From the NCBI RefSeq assembly GCF_007753265.1, contig NZ_CP036349.1:4497363-4561362 (forward strand): 64,000 bases of DNA, given 5' to 3'. Source of the stretch: Botrimarina mediterranea (lineage in GTDB: Bacteria; Planctomycetota; Planctomycetia; Pirellulales; Lacipirellulaceae). The notes under the pieces are model-generated. The model saw only the letters and a program-made list of their open reading frames with translations. It did not search any database and was not told the DNA's origin. Below are positions 17,743-27,862 of this stretch, in pieces. Position 1 is the first letter of the stretch. The number at the start of each line of letters is the position of its first letter. The translations under genes were made by a program, and so were the position numbers.

Positions 17743-18606
17743 ATGACGACGCCCGCCGCCGCTTCGCCCGCTACGTACCCTGCCGAGTGGAAGGCCGCCG
17801 CCAATGAGCGGCTCGATTGGGCCCGCCAGATCACGCTCGAAGCGGGCGAGATCACCCAGACCTACTTCCGTTCGCCGACCCTACGGATCGAGTGGAAAGA
17901 GGACCGCACCCCGGTCACCCTGGCCGACCAGGCGGCCGAGCAGCACCTGCGGAAGCGGATCGAGGAGCGGTTCCCCGACGACGGCATCCTCGGCGAGGAG
18001 TACCCCGAAAAGCCCGGAACGTCGGGATACAAGTGGATCCTCGACCCGATCGACGGCACCAAGCCCTTCATGCACGGCGTGCCGCTGTACACCAACTTAG
18101 TGGCGGTGCTCGAAGAAGCCTCCGGCGAGCCGATCCTGGGCGTGATCAACGCCCCGGCGTCGGGCGAGACGATCCACGCCGCCATCGGCGGTGGCGCCTG
18201 GTACCAGAACGGCGGCGGCCAAAACGGCGGTGGGGAGCTGAGCCGAGCGCACGTCTCGGAACTGAAGGACCTGGGTGAGGGCCTCTTCCTAACCGGTGAC
18301 GTCGGCGGCTTCCAGGACCGCGCCGAGGACGCCACGGAGACCTACTTCGCCCTCCAGCAGACGGCCCGCATATCCCGCACCTGGGGCGACGGTTATGGCT
18401 ACATGATGGTCGCCGTCGGCCGAGCCGAGCTCATGGTCGACGCCAAGATGAGCGTCTGGGACGCGGCGTGCCTGAAGCCGATCCTCGAAGAAGCCGGCGG
18501 CACCTTCACCAGCTGGAGCGGCGACCCCACCGTCCACGCCGGCGAAGGCATCGCCACCAACGGGCATGTTTTGAAGCAGGTTTTGGCGATCACGGCTGGG
18601 AAGTAG
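17743..18606 (+). CDS. inositol monophosphatase-family phosphatase (HisN-like)
   Basis: A 287-aa magnesium-dependent phosphatase of the IMPase/FIG superfamily. The metal-binding signatures are complete: GEEYP near residue 84, WILDPIDGTKPFMHG near 99, and WDAACLKPILEEAGG near 240. The 'DPIDGTKPF' form and the length are those of the histidinol-phosphate phosphatase branch (HisN), so a histidine-biosynthetic role is likely but not certain. Inositol monophosphatase or CysQ-type activity are alternatives. I chose the ATG at 17743; the frame is open upstream to 17563 but that part crosses a family C repeat. Confidence 0.85.
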   Translation: MTTPAAASPATYPAEWKAAANERLDWARQITLEAGEITQTYFRSPTLRIEWKEDRTPVTLADQAAEQHLRKRIEERFPDDGILGEEYPEKPGTSGYKWILDPIDGTKPFMHGVPLYTNLVAVLEEASGEPILGVINAPASGETIHAAIGGGAWYQNGGGQNGGGELSRAHVSELKDLGEGLFLTGDVGGFQDRAEDATETYFALQQTARISRTWGDGYGYMMVAVGRAELMVDAKMSVWDAACLKPILEEAGGTFTSWSGDPTVHAGEGIATNGHVLKQVLAITAGK

Positions 18607-18615
18607 GCAGAAATC

Positions 18616-18702
18616 TGTAGGAGGGGTCTCCAGACCCCGATTACGGTATCCATCCCGAATAGGCATGGTGCGCGAAATCGGCGTCTGGAGACGCCTCCCA
18701 CA
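18616..18702. repeat. inverted repeat, family B copy 2
   Basis: The left arm TGTAGGAGGGGTCTCCAGAC and the right arm GTCTGGAGACGCCTCCCACA are largely complementary. The core contains ATTACGGTATCCATCCCGAA and GGCATGGTGCGCG, as in the 24077 copy. It is located between the phosphatase gene and rpmB. Confidence 0.85.
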
Positions 18703-18899
18703 GTTTCCACGTCTCAGCCGGTTTTCCGCCTTTGGGGAGCATTGCCCCCCACGCCTTGGTCCGCTAACCTGTGCGATTCGCCGCGGCAGGAAGGCCACGG
18801 CTAGGGGTCCGTTACCCGACCAGGGGACGGCCTCGACACCCGCACAACGATTCAACACACCAGGCCTGCCCCACCGGCGGCCGACCACGAGGCAATCCG

Positions 18900-19196
18900 A
18901 TGGCTCGCGCTTGTGAACTCTGTGGCAAAGGCCCGCAGATCGGCAACCAGGTCACCATCCGCGGTAAGAAGAAGTACCTCGGCGGCGTCGGCACCAAGGT
19001 CACTGGCATCACCAAGCGGCAGTTCAAGCCGAACTTGCAGCGCGTCAAGGTCGCGGGCGAGGGTGGCAACGCCGCTCACCTTCGAGTTTGCGTGCAGTGC
19101 ATCCGCTCGGGCGCGGTCGTGAAGAAGGTCCGCACGGCGCCGTTCCAGTTGCCCGTGAAGGCCGCTAAGCCGCAAGCGGCTGGCAAGAAGAAGTAA
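18900..19196 (+). CDS. rpmB: 50S ribosomal protein L28
   Basis: A 98-aa ribosomal protein L28 with the N-terminal MARACELCGKGP and the typical RVCVQCIRSG block. The CxxC pairs at residues 5-8 and about 64-67 form the zinc ribbon of the C+ version. The 43 extra residues in the longer frame starting at 18771 do not match L28, so ATG 18900 is the start. gatC follows 21 bp downstream, so rpmB-gatC-gatA-gatB may share a transcript. Confidence 0.95.
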   Translation: MARACELCGKGPQIGNQVTIRGKKKYLGGVGTKVTGITKRQFKPNLQRVKVAGEGGNAAHLRVCVQCIRSGAVVKKVRTAPFQLPVKAAKPQAAGKKK

Positions 19197-19217
19197 TCCT
19201 CTGCGGATGAAGGGGCC

Positions 19218-19508
19218 ATGGCGATCTCTCGGAGCGATGTCGAGCGCGTCGCCCACCTGGCGCGGCTCGACTTGGACGACGCCCAGCTCGAAGCGCTGAC
19301 GCCGCAGATCGCCGGCATCGTGGCGTACGTCGATTCGCTGGCGGCGGTCGATACGGCGGGCGTTGAACCAATGGCCCACGCCGTCGAACTCTACAACGTC
19401 TTGCGGGCCGACGAGGTGCGCGCGGGCCTGTCGCACGAGGCGGCCCTAGCGAACGCCCCGCGGAAGGATGCGGTCGGTTTCAAAGTGCCGGCTGTTCTCG
19501 AAGGTTGA
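19218..19508 (+). CDS. gatC: Asp-tRNA(Asn)/Glu-tRNA(Gln) amidotransferase subunit C
   Basis: A 96-aa GatC, the small belt-like subunit that stabilises the GatA-GatB contact. Seen: ISRSDVERVAHLARLDLDDA at the N-terminus and HAVELYNVLRADEVRAGLSH in the middle, both standard GatC features. It is 21 bp after rpmB and 86 bp before gatA. Because glnS is also encoded in this window, the complex probably amidates Asp-tRNA(Asn) in this organism (inference). Confidence 0.93.
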   Translation: MAISRSDVERVAHLARLDLDDAQLEALTPQIAGIVAYVDSLAAVDTAGVEPMAHAVELYNVLRADEVRAGLSHEAALANAPRKDAVGFKVPAVLEG

Positions 19509-19594
19509 GCCGTTCTCATTGGTACTCCGTCACGGTGACGGCTCGGCGTGTAACAACTCACTGAGCCGCGACCGTCAGGGAGCGACCAAACACG

Positions 19595-21133
19595 ATGGCC
19601 GACCTCACCCGCTTCACCGCCGCCGAGCAGCGTCGCCTCCTCGACGCCGGCGAAGTCTCTTCGGTCGAGCTGACGCAAGCGCACCTCGACCGCATCACGG
19701 CGATCGACGCTAAGGTCGGCGCGTTTCTGCACGTGTCATCGGATCGCGCGCTCCAACAAGCCGCTGCTGCTGACGAGCGTCGCGCCGCCGGCAAGCCGCT
19801 CGGCCCCCTCGATGGCGTTCCGGTCGCCGTGAAGGACGTTCTCTGCGACGAAGGTGAGCTCGTTACCTGCGCGTCGAGGATGCTCGAGCACTTCCGCGCG
19901 CCGTACGACTCGACCGTCGTCGCCAAGCTCAAGGCGGCCGGCGCTGTGCTCGTTGGCCGCACGAACATGGACGAGTTCGCAATGGGCGGCTCGACCGAGA
20001 ACTCGGCGTTCAAGAAGACGCACAACCCCTGGGACCTTACGCGTTCGCCCGGCGGCTCCAGCGGCGGCTCGGCGGCGGCGGTCGCGGCTTGCGAGGCGCC
20101 CCTCGCCATCGGCACCGACACGGGCGGTTCGATCCGCCAGCCCGCCGCGCTGTGCGGCATCGTCGGCATGAAGCCCACTTACGGACGCGTCAGCCGTTAC
20201 GGACTGGTGGCGTTCGCCAGCAGCCTCGACCAAGTCGGGCCGTTCGCCCGCACGGTCGAAGACACGGCCCTGCTCTACGACGCGATCGCCGGCCACTGCG
20301 ACCGCGATTCGACCTCCGCCAACATGGAGGCGAAACCGACGGCGCCAACGATCGACGAGCCGCTCAAGGGTCTGCGTGTCGGCGTCGTTCCCGAGCACTA
20401 CGCCGATGGCCTTGATGCCGAAGTGAAGGCCGCCGTCGATGCGAGCGTTGATCGATATAAGGAACTCGGCGCCGAGATTGTCGAAGTCCACCTACCAAAC
20501 GCCAAGCACGGCGTGGCGACTTACTACGTCATTGCCCCCAGCGAGGCGTCGAGCAACCTCGCGCGTTACGACGGCGTTCACTACGGCCACCGCACCGACG
20601 AAACGGCGATGCACGCCGAGCTCGCCGCCGAGCGCAAGGCAGCGACCGACGCGGGCGACAAAGCGGCGCTGAAGAAGATCGACTCGGCCCTGGTGCGTCT
20701 CTACCGCAAGAGCCGCAGCGAAGGCTTCGGTCCCGAAGTGCAACGCCGCATCATGCTCGGCGTCTACGCGCTGAGCGAAGGCTACGCCGACGCGTATTAC
20801 CTCAAGGGCCTGCAAGTCCGCCGCCTCATCCGCCAGGACTACGACCGCGCGTTTGAGAAGGTGGATGTGATCCTCGGCCCAACAACCCCGGCGCCGGCGT
20901 TCAAACTCGGCGAACTCGTCGACGACCCCCTGTCGATGTACCTCCTGGATCTCTACACCGTCGCCGCCAACCTCGCCGGCCTCCCCGCGATCAGCCTCCC
21001 CTGCGGCATGTCCAAGTCGGGCTTACCGATCGGCATGCAACTAATGGCCCCGCCACTAGAAGAAGAACGGCTCCTCAGAGCAGCACGGATGCACGAAGCG
21101 GCTTTTGGAATGGCGCCCCTCGCTAAGATTTAG
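19595..21133 (+). CDS. gatA: Asp-tRNA(Asn)/Glu-tRNA(Gln) amidotransferase subunit A
   Basis: A 512-aa amidase-signature protein that hydrolyses glutamine to supply ammonia to GatB. The Ser-cisSer-Lys triad is visible: lysine in VPVAVKDVLC near residue 78, the cis-serine in GGSSGGSAAAVAA near 153, and the nucleophilic serine in IGTDTGGSIRQPA near 177. NLAGLPAISLPCGMSKSGLP near the C-terminus is typical. The gene ends at 21133. The left inverted-repeat arm of the inserted GxxExxY unit begins at the next base. Confidence 0.95.
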   Translation: MADLTRFTAAEQRRLLDAGEVSSVELTQAHLDRITAIDAKVGAFLHVSSDRALQQAAAADERRAAGKPLGPLDGVPVAVKDVLCDEGELVTCASRMLEHFRAPYDSTVVAKLKAAGAVLVGRTNMDEFAMGGSTENSAFKKTHNPWDLTRSPGGSSGGSAAAVAACEAPLAIGTDTGGSIRQPAALCGIVGMKPTYGRVSRYGLVAFASSLDQVGPFARTVEDTALLYDAIAGHCDRDSTSANMEAKPTAPTIDEPLKGLRVGVVPEHYADGLDAEVKAAVDASVDRYKELGAEIVEVHLPNAKHGVATYYVIAPSEASSNLARYDGVHYGHRTDETAMHAELAAERKAATDAGDKAALKKIDSALVRLYRKSRSEGFGPEVQRRIMLGVYALSEGYADAYYLKGLQVRRLIRQDYDRAFEKVDVILGPTTPAPAFKLGELVDDPLSMYLLDLYTVAANLAGLPAISLPCGMSKSGLPIGMQLMAPPLEEERLLRAARMHEAAFGMAPLAKI

Positions 21134-21587
21134 TGCCCACGAATTACACGAATTGACTCGAATAGGTCTAAACGATGGCTGAGATCGTTCTTAAGGACGA
21201 GTCATATGCAATCGTGGGGGCTTGCTTCGAGGTATACAACGAACTGGGATGTGGCTTCCTAGAAGCGGTATATCAAGAAGCATTGCAACTTGAGTTAGGC
21301 GCTAAGCAGATTCCGTACGTTCCTCAATCGCCACTGCAAATCCACTACAAAGGTCAGCCGCTGATCCAGGCTTACCGTGCTGACTTGATATGCTATGGGT
21401 CCGTCCTTGTTGAACTGAAGGCTGTGTCATACATCAACGACGATCACCGAGCCCAACTACTGAACTACCTGCACGCTACAAAGATGCCCCTCGGTTTGCT
21501 TATCAACTTCGGGCACAGCAAAGGCCTCCAGCACGAACGATTCCTACCTCGAACTTAATTCGCGTAGATTCGTGTAATTCGTGGGCA
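21134..21587. mobile_element. candidate insertion unit: GxxExxY gene between terminal inverted repeats
   Basis: The left arm TGCCCACGAATTACACGAAT (21134-21153) and the right arm ATTCGTGTAATTCGTGGGCA (21568-21587) are perfect 20-bp complements. The match continues imperfectly for about 13 bp inward. The only gene between them is the GxxExxY ORF. The unit sits exactly between gatA and gatB, which are normally adjacent. No transposase is present and I see no obvious target-site duplication. Confidence 0.55.
21175..21558 (+). CDS. GxxExxY protein (PD-(D/E)XK nuclease-like)
   Basis: A 127-aa protein matching the GxxExxY family (signature GFLEAVY near residue 27). The fold is related to PD-(D/E)XK nucleases: YRADLICYGSVLVELKAVSY near residue 66 supplies the D and ExK residues. 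Its base composition is visibly lower in GC than gatA and gatB on either side. It lies between two genes that normally neighbour each other and is bounded by inverted repeats. The family is known as a widespread protein of unknown role, abundant in planctomycetes, Lentisphaerae and Bacteroidetes. Nuclease activity is inferred from the motif only. Confidence 0.9.
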   Translation: MAEIVLKDESYAIVGACFEVYNELGCGFLEAVYQEALQLELGAKQIPYVPQSPLQIHYKGQPLIQAYRADLICYGSVLVELKAVSYINDDHRAQLLNYLHATKMPLGLLINFGHSKGLQHERFLPRT

Positions 21588-21605
21588 ACCAGCCTTAAGA
21601 AAGTC

Positions 21606-23084
<1,479 letters not shown>

Positions 23085-23099
23085 CGCCAAGCGCTAATG

Positions 23100-23173
23100 G
23101 CGAGCCGGCGACGTTAGTCGTCGGTGGGTAGCGGGTACTAGGCATCCACCGACGACTAACGTCGCCGGCTCGC
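23100..23173. repeat. inverted repeat, family C copy 2
   Basis: The left side GCGACGTTAGTCGTCGGTGG and the right side CCACCGACGACTAACGTCGC are perfect complements. The copy at 17539 has GTGAGTC where this has GTTAGTC, with matching changes in both arms (compensatory). It lies 15 bp after the gatB stop codon. Confidence 0.85.
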
Positions 23174-23292
23174 CACGATACTTGATGGCTGGCGTAACGC
23201 GCCGCACGGTAGCGGGATTCGTCGCGGGTAGACTAGGGTTTCTATCACCACCCTACCGATCTATCGGACTACCCGCCTACCAACCTCCCTCG

Positions 23293-24081
23293 ATGCTCCT
23301 CACCCTCACCACCGACTTCGGCCCCGGCGGCCGCTACGTCGCGCAGATGAAGGGGGTGCTCTACAGCCGCGCGCCCGGCGTGACGGTTGTCGATCTGTCG
23401 CACGACATCCCGCCGCAAGACATCGCCGCGGCGGCGCGGCTCTTGGAAGCGGCGGCGGCTTACTGGCCCGCGGGGACGACGCATCTGGCGGTGATCGATC
23501 CCGGCGTAGGGACCGAGCGGCCGATTGTCGTCGTTGAGGCGCTGAAGCAACGGTTCATCGGTCCGGACAACGGGTTGTTCGGGTGGTTGGAAGGACGCTT
23601 TGATGAATGCGTCGCGTTAAGCCGCGAGCGACTGGCGCCGGCGGGGGATTCGTGTACGTTCCATGGGCGCGACTTGATGGCGCCCGCCGCGGCGCTGCTC
23701 TTGTCGGGAACGCCGCTCAAGGAACTCGGCGCGGCGCACGCTTCTCTTCAGAGGATGCCGATGACGGACGGACCACGCATCGAAAACGAGCGGATCGAAG
23801 GCCGCGTCGCCGAGGTCGATCACTACGGCAACCTGATCACGAACATCAGCGCGGACCTGCTCAAAGAAACGCCGCGCGACGAGCGGCTGCGCGTCACCCT
23901 CGGCGAGCACGAGACCTACGGCCTCTGGCAAACCTACGGCGAGAACCCACCGCAGACGCTAGTGGCGCTCGTTGGCTCGGAGGGCTTCGTCGAAGTCGCC
24001 CTCGTTAATGGCAACGCGGCGGAGATGCTCGGCGCGGGCGTCGGCGACGCCGTTTGTTTGAATTGGAGCGACACCTTGTAG
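23293..24081 (+). CDS. S-adenosyl-L-methionine hydrolase (adenosine-forming), DUF62 family
   Basis: A 262-aa protein of the SAM hydroxide adenosyltransferase family, related to fluorinases and chlorinases, which splits SAM into adenosine and methionine using water. Motifs seen: LTTDFG at the N-terminus, VVDLSHDIPPQD near residue 33, VIDPGVGTERP near 69, GPDNGLFGWL near 90, HGRD near 121 and DHYGNLITNI near 175. The start is the ATG at 23293 because family members begin with MxxLTTDFG; the frame is open upstream to 23182. The TAG stop lies inside a family B repeat that begins at 24077. Confidence 0.88.
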   Translation: MLLTLTTDFGPGGRYVAQMKGVLYSRAPGVTVVDLSHDIPPQDIAAAARLLEAAAAYWPAGTTHLAVIDPGVGTERPIVVVEALKQRFIGPDNGLFGWLEGRFDECVALSRERLAPAGDSCTFHGRDLMAPAAALLLSGTPLKELGAAHASLQRMPMTDGPRIENERIEGRVAEVDHYGNLITNISADLLKETPRDERLRVTLGEHETYGLWQTYGENPPQTLVALVGSEGFVEVALVNGNAAEMLGAGVGDAVCLNWSDTL

Positions 24082-24161
24082 GAGGCGTCTCCGACGCCGA
24101 TTACGGTATCCATTCCGAAACGGCATGGTGCGCGTAATCGGCGTCGGAGACGCCTCCTACA
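24077..24161. repeat. inverted repeat, family B copy 3
   Basis: The left arm TGTAGGAGGCGTCTCCGACG and the right arm CGTCGGAGACGCCTCCTACA are perfect complements. The core ATTACGGTATCCATTCCGAA is followed by GGCATGGTGCGCGTAAT. The upstream gene's stop codon is the TAG inside the left arm. Confidence 0.9.
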
Positions 24162-24173
24162 GATATTTGCGAA

Positions 24174-25490
24174 ATGAACAGTTCAAAGAACGACCAACTC
24201 CGCGAATGGGACCGCGCCCACTACTGGCACTCGTTCACGCCGATGGCGGGGTACGAGCCGCTGGTGATCGCGCGGGCGGAGGGCTCGACGCTCTACGACG
24301 TTGACGGCAACGCCTATCTCGACGCGGCGAGCAGCATGTGGTGCGCGGCGCTGGGGCACGGTCACCCACGCATCAACGCGGCGATCGTCGAACAACTCGG
24401 CAAGATGGCGCACTGCACCAGCCTCGGCATGGGCGCCGACATCGCCGTGCGACTCGCTAAACGCCTCGCCGACCTTGCGCCGGGCGACTTGCAACACGTC
24501 TTCTATTCGAGCGACGGCTCCAGCGCGGTCGAAGTCGCGATGAAGCAAGCGCTGCAGTACTGGCGGCAATGCGACTCGCCGCGAACTAACAAGACAAAGT
24601 ATCTAGCCTTCGGTCAGGCGTACCACGGCGACACAATCGGCGCGACAGCGCTGGGCGGCATCGGACGTTATCACGATGCGTTCGCGCCGGTGCTTTGTGA
24701 AGTGATACGTGTCGCGGCGCCCGATAGCCGCAGCGCCAAAAGCTCCCCTCTACCTGGTGGGGAGGGAGAAATGGCGCGAGCACTCTCTGATGTGCGTACC
24801 GTCCTCGAATCGCAAGCCGACACGATCGCCGCGATTGTCGTTGAACCCCGCGTGCAGTGCGCGGCGGGGATGCTGATGCACCCGCCGGGCTTTCTGGCGG
24901 GGTTGCGAAAACTCTGCGACGAGTACGACGTGCTGCTCGTCGCCGATGAGATCGCCGTCGGACTCGGACGCACGGGCAAGCTCTTCGCCTGCAACCACGA
25001 AGACGTAACGCCCGACTTCTTGTGTTTAGGAAAACACCTGACGGCGGGCTACCTGCCGATGGCGGTGACGATCACCACGCCACGCGTCTACAACGCGTTC
25101 CTCAATCGCGAGCCGACCGACGACAACACGTTCTGGCACGGCCACACGCACAGCGGCAACGCCCTAGCGGCCGCCGCGGCGATGGCGACGCTCGACGAGT
25201 TCGAGTCGGGCCTGATGGACGAACTGCCGGCGAAGATTGCTCACCTCAATAAGCGTTGGCGCGAGATCGCGACAAGTCCGCGCGTCAAACACTCCCGCCA
25301 GTGCGGCATGATCGCGGCGATCGACCTCCACGAACCGAAAGGCCAAGCCATCGCGAGCTACGCACTAGAGCGAGGCGTCTGGCTCCGCGGCCGCGACGAC
25401 CTCGTCTACGTGATGCCCCCGCTCAACATTGATGCGACTGACCTCGATCGCATCCTCGACGTAGTGGCGGCCGCTTTGCAAAAGATTTGA
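24174..25490 (+). CDS. bioA: adenosylmethionine-8-amino-7-oxononanoate aminotransferase
   Basis: A 438-aa class III PLP aminotransferase of biotin synthesis that converts KAPA to DAPA with SAM as amino donor. Seen: WHSFTPMAGYEPLVI near residue 18, SSDGSSAVEVAMKQALQYW near 108, DEIAVGLGRTGKLFACNH near 260, and the PLP lysine in LCLGKHLTAGYLPM near 285. A peptide SSPLPGGEGEMA near residue 190 is encoded by a palindromic DNA element and looks like an in-frame repeat insertion. The preceding SAM hydrolase gene also uses SAM, but I see no other biotin genes. The start at 24174 lies just after a family B repeat. Confidence 0.92.
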   Translation: MNSSKNDQLREWDRAHYWHSFTPMAGYEPLVIARAEGSTLYDVDGNAYLDAASSMWCAALGHGHPRINAAIVEQLGKMAHCTSLGMGADIAVRLAKRLADLAPGDLQHVFYSSDGSSAVEVAMKQALQYWRQCDSPRTNKTKYLAFGQAYHGDTIGATALGGIGRYHDAFAPVLCEVIRVAAPDSRSAKSSPLPGGEGEMARALSDVRTVLESQADTIAAIVVEPRVQCAAGMLMHPPGFLAGLRKLCDEYDVLLVADEIAVGLGRTGKLFACNHEDVTPDFLCLGKHLTAGYLPMAVTITTPRVYNAFLNREPTDDNTFWHGHTHSGNALAAAAAMATLDEFESGLMDELPAKIAHLNKRWREIATSPRVKHSRQCGMIAAIDLHEPKGQAIASYALERGVWLRGRDDLVYVMPPLNIDATDLDRILDVVAAALQKI

Positions 25491-25682
25491 ACCACGAAGG
25501 CACGAAGGAACAAAGAATGAAGACGACGACTTTTCTCTTCGTTAGTTCCTTCGCGGTACAGATTTCTTTCGCTCGTAGGATGGCGCCGAAGGCCCATCAC
25601 TTCTTGATGTCGGCTCCGAAATGAGGCGATGGGCCTACGGCGCCATCCTACTCTTTTTGTTCCTTCGTTCCTTTGTGGTTCA
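25489..25682. repeat. nested inverted repeat between bioA and the activator gene
   Basis: The outer arms AACCACGAAGGCACGAAGGA and TCCTTCGTTCCTTTGTGGTT are near complements. An inner pair, GTAGGATGGCGCCGAAGGCC (from 25576) and GGCCTACGGCGCCATCCTAC (ending 25651), is also complementary. The element covers the whole gap between convergent bioA and the activator gene. Confidence 0.8.
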
Positions 25683-27581
25683 ACCTTCGTCGGTGTCCAT
25701 CCCGAGTTGCTTCATCTTCCGATAAAGATTGGAACGATGAAGCCCGAGCGACCGGGCCGCGGCGGCGACGTTGCCCCTAGCGCGTTCGATCTCTCGATTG
25801 ATGAGGCGGCGTTGGAACTCGCCTGTGGCTTCGGTCAGTTCGCCTTCGATTGCCAGCTCGCCGCCGGCGCCGCGGGTCGGGCCGCGGTCGATGATCGCCA
25901 GGTCGTCGGCTTCGATCATCGGCTCGTCGGTCAGGTACGCGACGCGCTCCATCAGGTTACGCAGTTCGCGGATGTTGCCGGGCCAGTTGTGGGTGGTGAG
26001 CTTGCGTTTGGCCGTCGCAGAGAGCTTCGGCGTCTTGCGGCCGCGCTTCTGGCTGTACTGCTTCAAGAAGTGCTCGGCGAGGAGGATCACGTCGTCGCCA
26101 CGGTCGCGCAACGGCGGCAGCTCGATCGTCACCACGCACAGGCGATAGAAGAGGTCTTCGCGGAACTTGCCCTCGCGCACGCGCTCGGCGAGGTCGCGGT
26201 TGGTGGCGGCGACGACACGCACATCCACCTTGCGTTCTTCGGCGCCGCCGACGCGCACGACGGTTTTGTCTTCGAGCACGCGCAACAACTTCGCTTGTCC
26301 CCCGGGGGACATGTCGCCGATCTCGTCGAGCAGCAGCGTGCCGCCGTCGGCGAGTTCGAACTTGCCGGCCCGCGACTCGCGCGCGTCGGTGAAGGCGCCC
26401 TTCTCATGGCCGAACAGTTCGCTCTCCAAGAGCGACTCGGCGATCGCCGCGCAGTTCACCGCCAGCAGCGGCGCGTTGCGGCGGCGGCTCTGGAAGTGGA
26501 GCGACTGCGCGACAACTTCTTTGCCCGTGCCGTTCTCGCCGAGCACCAGCACCGCCAGGTCGGCGTCGGCGACGCGCTGGATGGTCTTGCGTAACGCGGC
26601 GATCGCCGGCGCCTCGCCGAGCATCCGGACATCGCTGGCGGCCTGCTCCACGAGCGAGTCGCGTTGCCACACGAGGTCTTCGACCTGTTGCGCGTTGGCG
26701 ACGGCGACGGCGGCGAGTCGCGCGAACTCAATCAAGCCGCGTTCGTCGTCGTCGGTGAACTCGCCGGTGCGGTTCTTGTTGATCAGCTCGAAGGCGCCGA
26801 GGCGTTCGCCCCCCGGCGCATCGAGTGGCACGCAGAGCAGCGAGTCAGTTCGATAGCCGCTCGACTTGTCGGTCGCACGATCGACCATCTCCGCGTCACG
26901 CATTGATGTGCGTAAGGCCTTACCTGTTTGCACAACACGGCCGACGACGCCCGCGCTGTCGGGCACGGTGAGCTGATTGCCCGGCATGCCGAGCGCCGGC
27001 CGCCCCACCAATTGCCCCGCCGAGCGGTTCCACAAGAAGACCGTCGCGCGGTCGCAGTCGAACAGGCGCGTCGCCGCCTCGGCCATCCGCTCCAGGAGGG
27101 CGGCCGTGTCGCTCGACTCACCCCACTCCAGCGACAGCGAGACCAGCTCCGCCAGCCGTTCGATCCGGCCGGCCTCGTGATGGGTGGCCCACGCCGCGGT
27201 GCGGGCCGCCTCGACCAGCGCCGCCAGGTCGGCCATCGGCAGGCGCTGGCGCGGTTGGCGGATGGCGAGGATGTCGGGCTGACGGTAGCCCTCTGAGGGC
27301 CCTCCAGGGGCCGCTAGAGGCGTCGCAATCCAGCCCGCCACCTCAACCGTCCGCTCGGCGTCGAGGGCCTCAGGAACGGCTTCTGGGGGCTCTGAGGGGG
27401 TCGTAGGAACCCCCGCCAGATTCCGCCACTGCGGGGCCGCCGGACGCCACAACCCGACGGCCGAAGCCTCACAAGCGTCCCGCACCGCCGCCGCGACACG
27501 GGCGTCGAAAGGCTGGGCGCCCTCCCCCACGGCAGCGATCAGATCGACAGCGAGTTTCGCCAGCGGTTGTGTTGTCATCAT
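25680..27581 (-). CDS. GAF-AAA+-Fis transcriptional activator (sigma-54 activator family)
   Basis: A 633-aa protein from the ATG at 27581 (an in-frame TTG lies at 27617). A GAF-type sensor occupies about residues 145-315, then a bacterial enhancer-binding AAA+ ATPase with Walker A GENGTGKE near 355, the Walker B region GTLLLDEIGDMSP near 425 and the arginine-finger region FREDLFYRL near 480. A C-terminal Fis-type helix-turn-helix (NVAAAARSLGLHRSNLYRKM) closes the protein. The loop that contacts sigma-54, normally GAFTGA, reads GAFTDA here. There is no receiver domain, so it probably senses a small ligand through the GAF domain. No adjacent target operon is obvious. Confidence 0.9.
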   Translation of the reverse strand: MMTTQPLAKLAVDLIAAVGEGAQPFDARVAAAVRDACEASAVGLWRPAAPQWRNLAGVPTTPSEPPEAVPEALDAERTVEVAGWIATPLAAPGGPSEGYRQPDILAIRQPRQRLPMADLAALVEAARTAAWATHHEAGRIERLAELVSLSLEWGESSDTAALLERMAEAATRLFDCDRATVFLWNRSAGQLVGRPALGMPGNQLTVPDSAGVVGRVVQTGKALRTSMRDAEMVDRATDKSSGYRTDSLLCVPLDAPGGERLGAFELINKNRTGEFTDDDERGLIEFARLAAVAVANAQQVEDLVWQRDSLVEQAASDVRMLGEAPAIAALRKTIQRVADADLAVLVLGENGTGKEVVAQSLHFQSRRRNAPLLAVNCAAIAESLLESELFGHEKGAFTDARESRAGKFELADGGTLLLDEIGDMSPGGQAKLLRVLEDKTVVRVGGAEERKVDVRVVAATNRDLAERVREGKFREDLFYRLCVVTIELPPLRDRGDDVILLAEHFLKQYSQKRGRKTPKLSATAKRKLTTHNWPGNIRELRNLMERVAYLTDEPMIEADDLAIIDRGPTRGAGGELAIEGELTEATGEFQRRLINREIERARGNVAAAARSLGLHRSNLYRKMKQLGMDTDEG

Positions 27582-27641
27582 GACATCCGTTGTGACGCGG
27601 GCGGGGCGAGAACGCAACCACAGAGGATGGCGACAGCAATC

Positions 27642-27729
27642 TGTAGGAGGGGTCTCCAGACCCCGATGACGCGCACCATGCCGTATTCGGCCAGGAGACC
27701 GCTATCGGGGTCTGGAGACCCCTCCCACA
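27642..27729. repeat. inverted repeat, family B copy 4
   Basis: The left arm TGTAGGAGGGGTCTCCAGAC and the right arm GTCTGGAGACCCCTCCCACA, with core GATGACGCGCACCATGCCGT. It lies in the divergent gap between the activator gene and fabI. Confidence 0.85.
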
Positions 27730-27862
27730 ATCGATCGGGGCCTCAATCAATTTGGGTCAGCCAGCTCTGATCGCGGCCCCGTTCTCCCCGCCGCTCTTGC
27801 CGGGTAGGATCGCCCGTTTCGCAACGACTGTCCCCTCCAAAACTCACACGGGAGCCGCCGCT

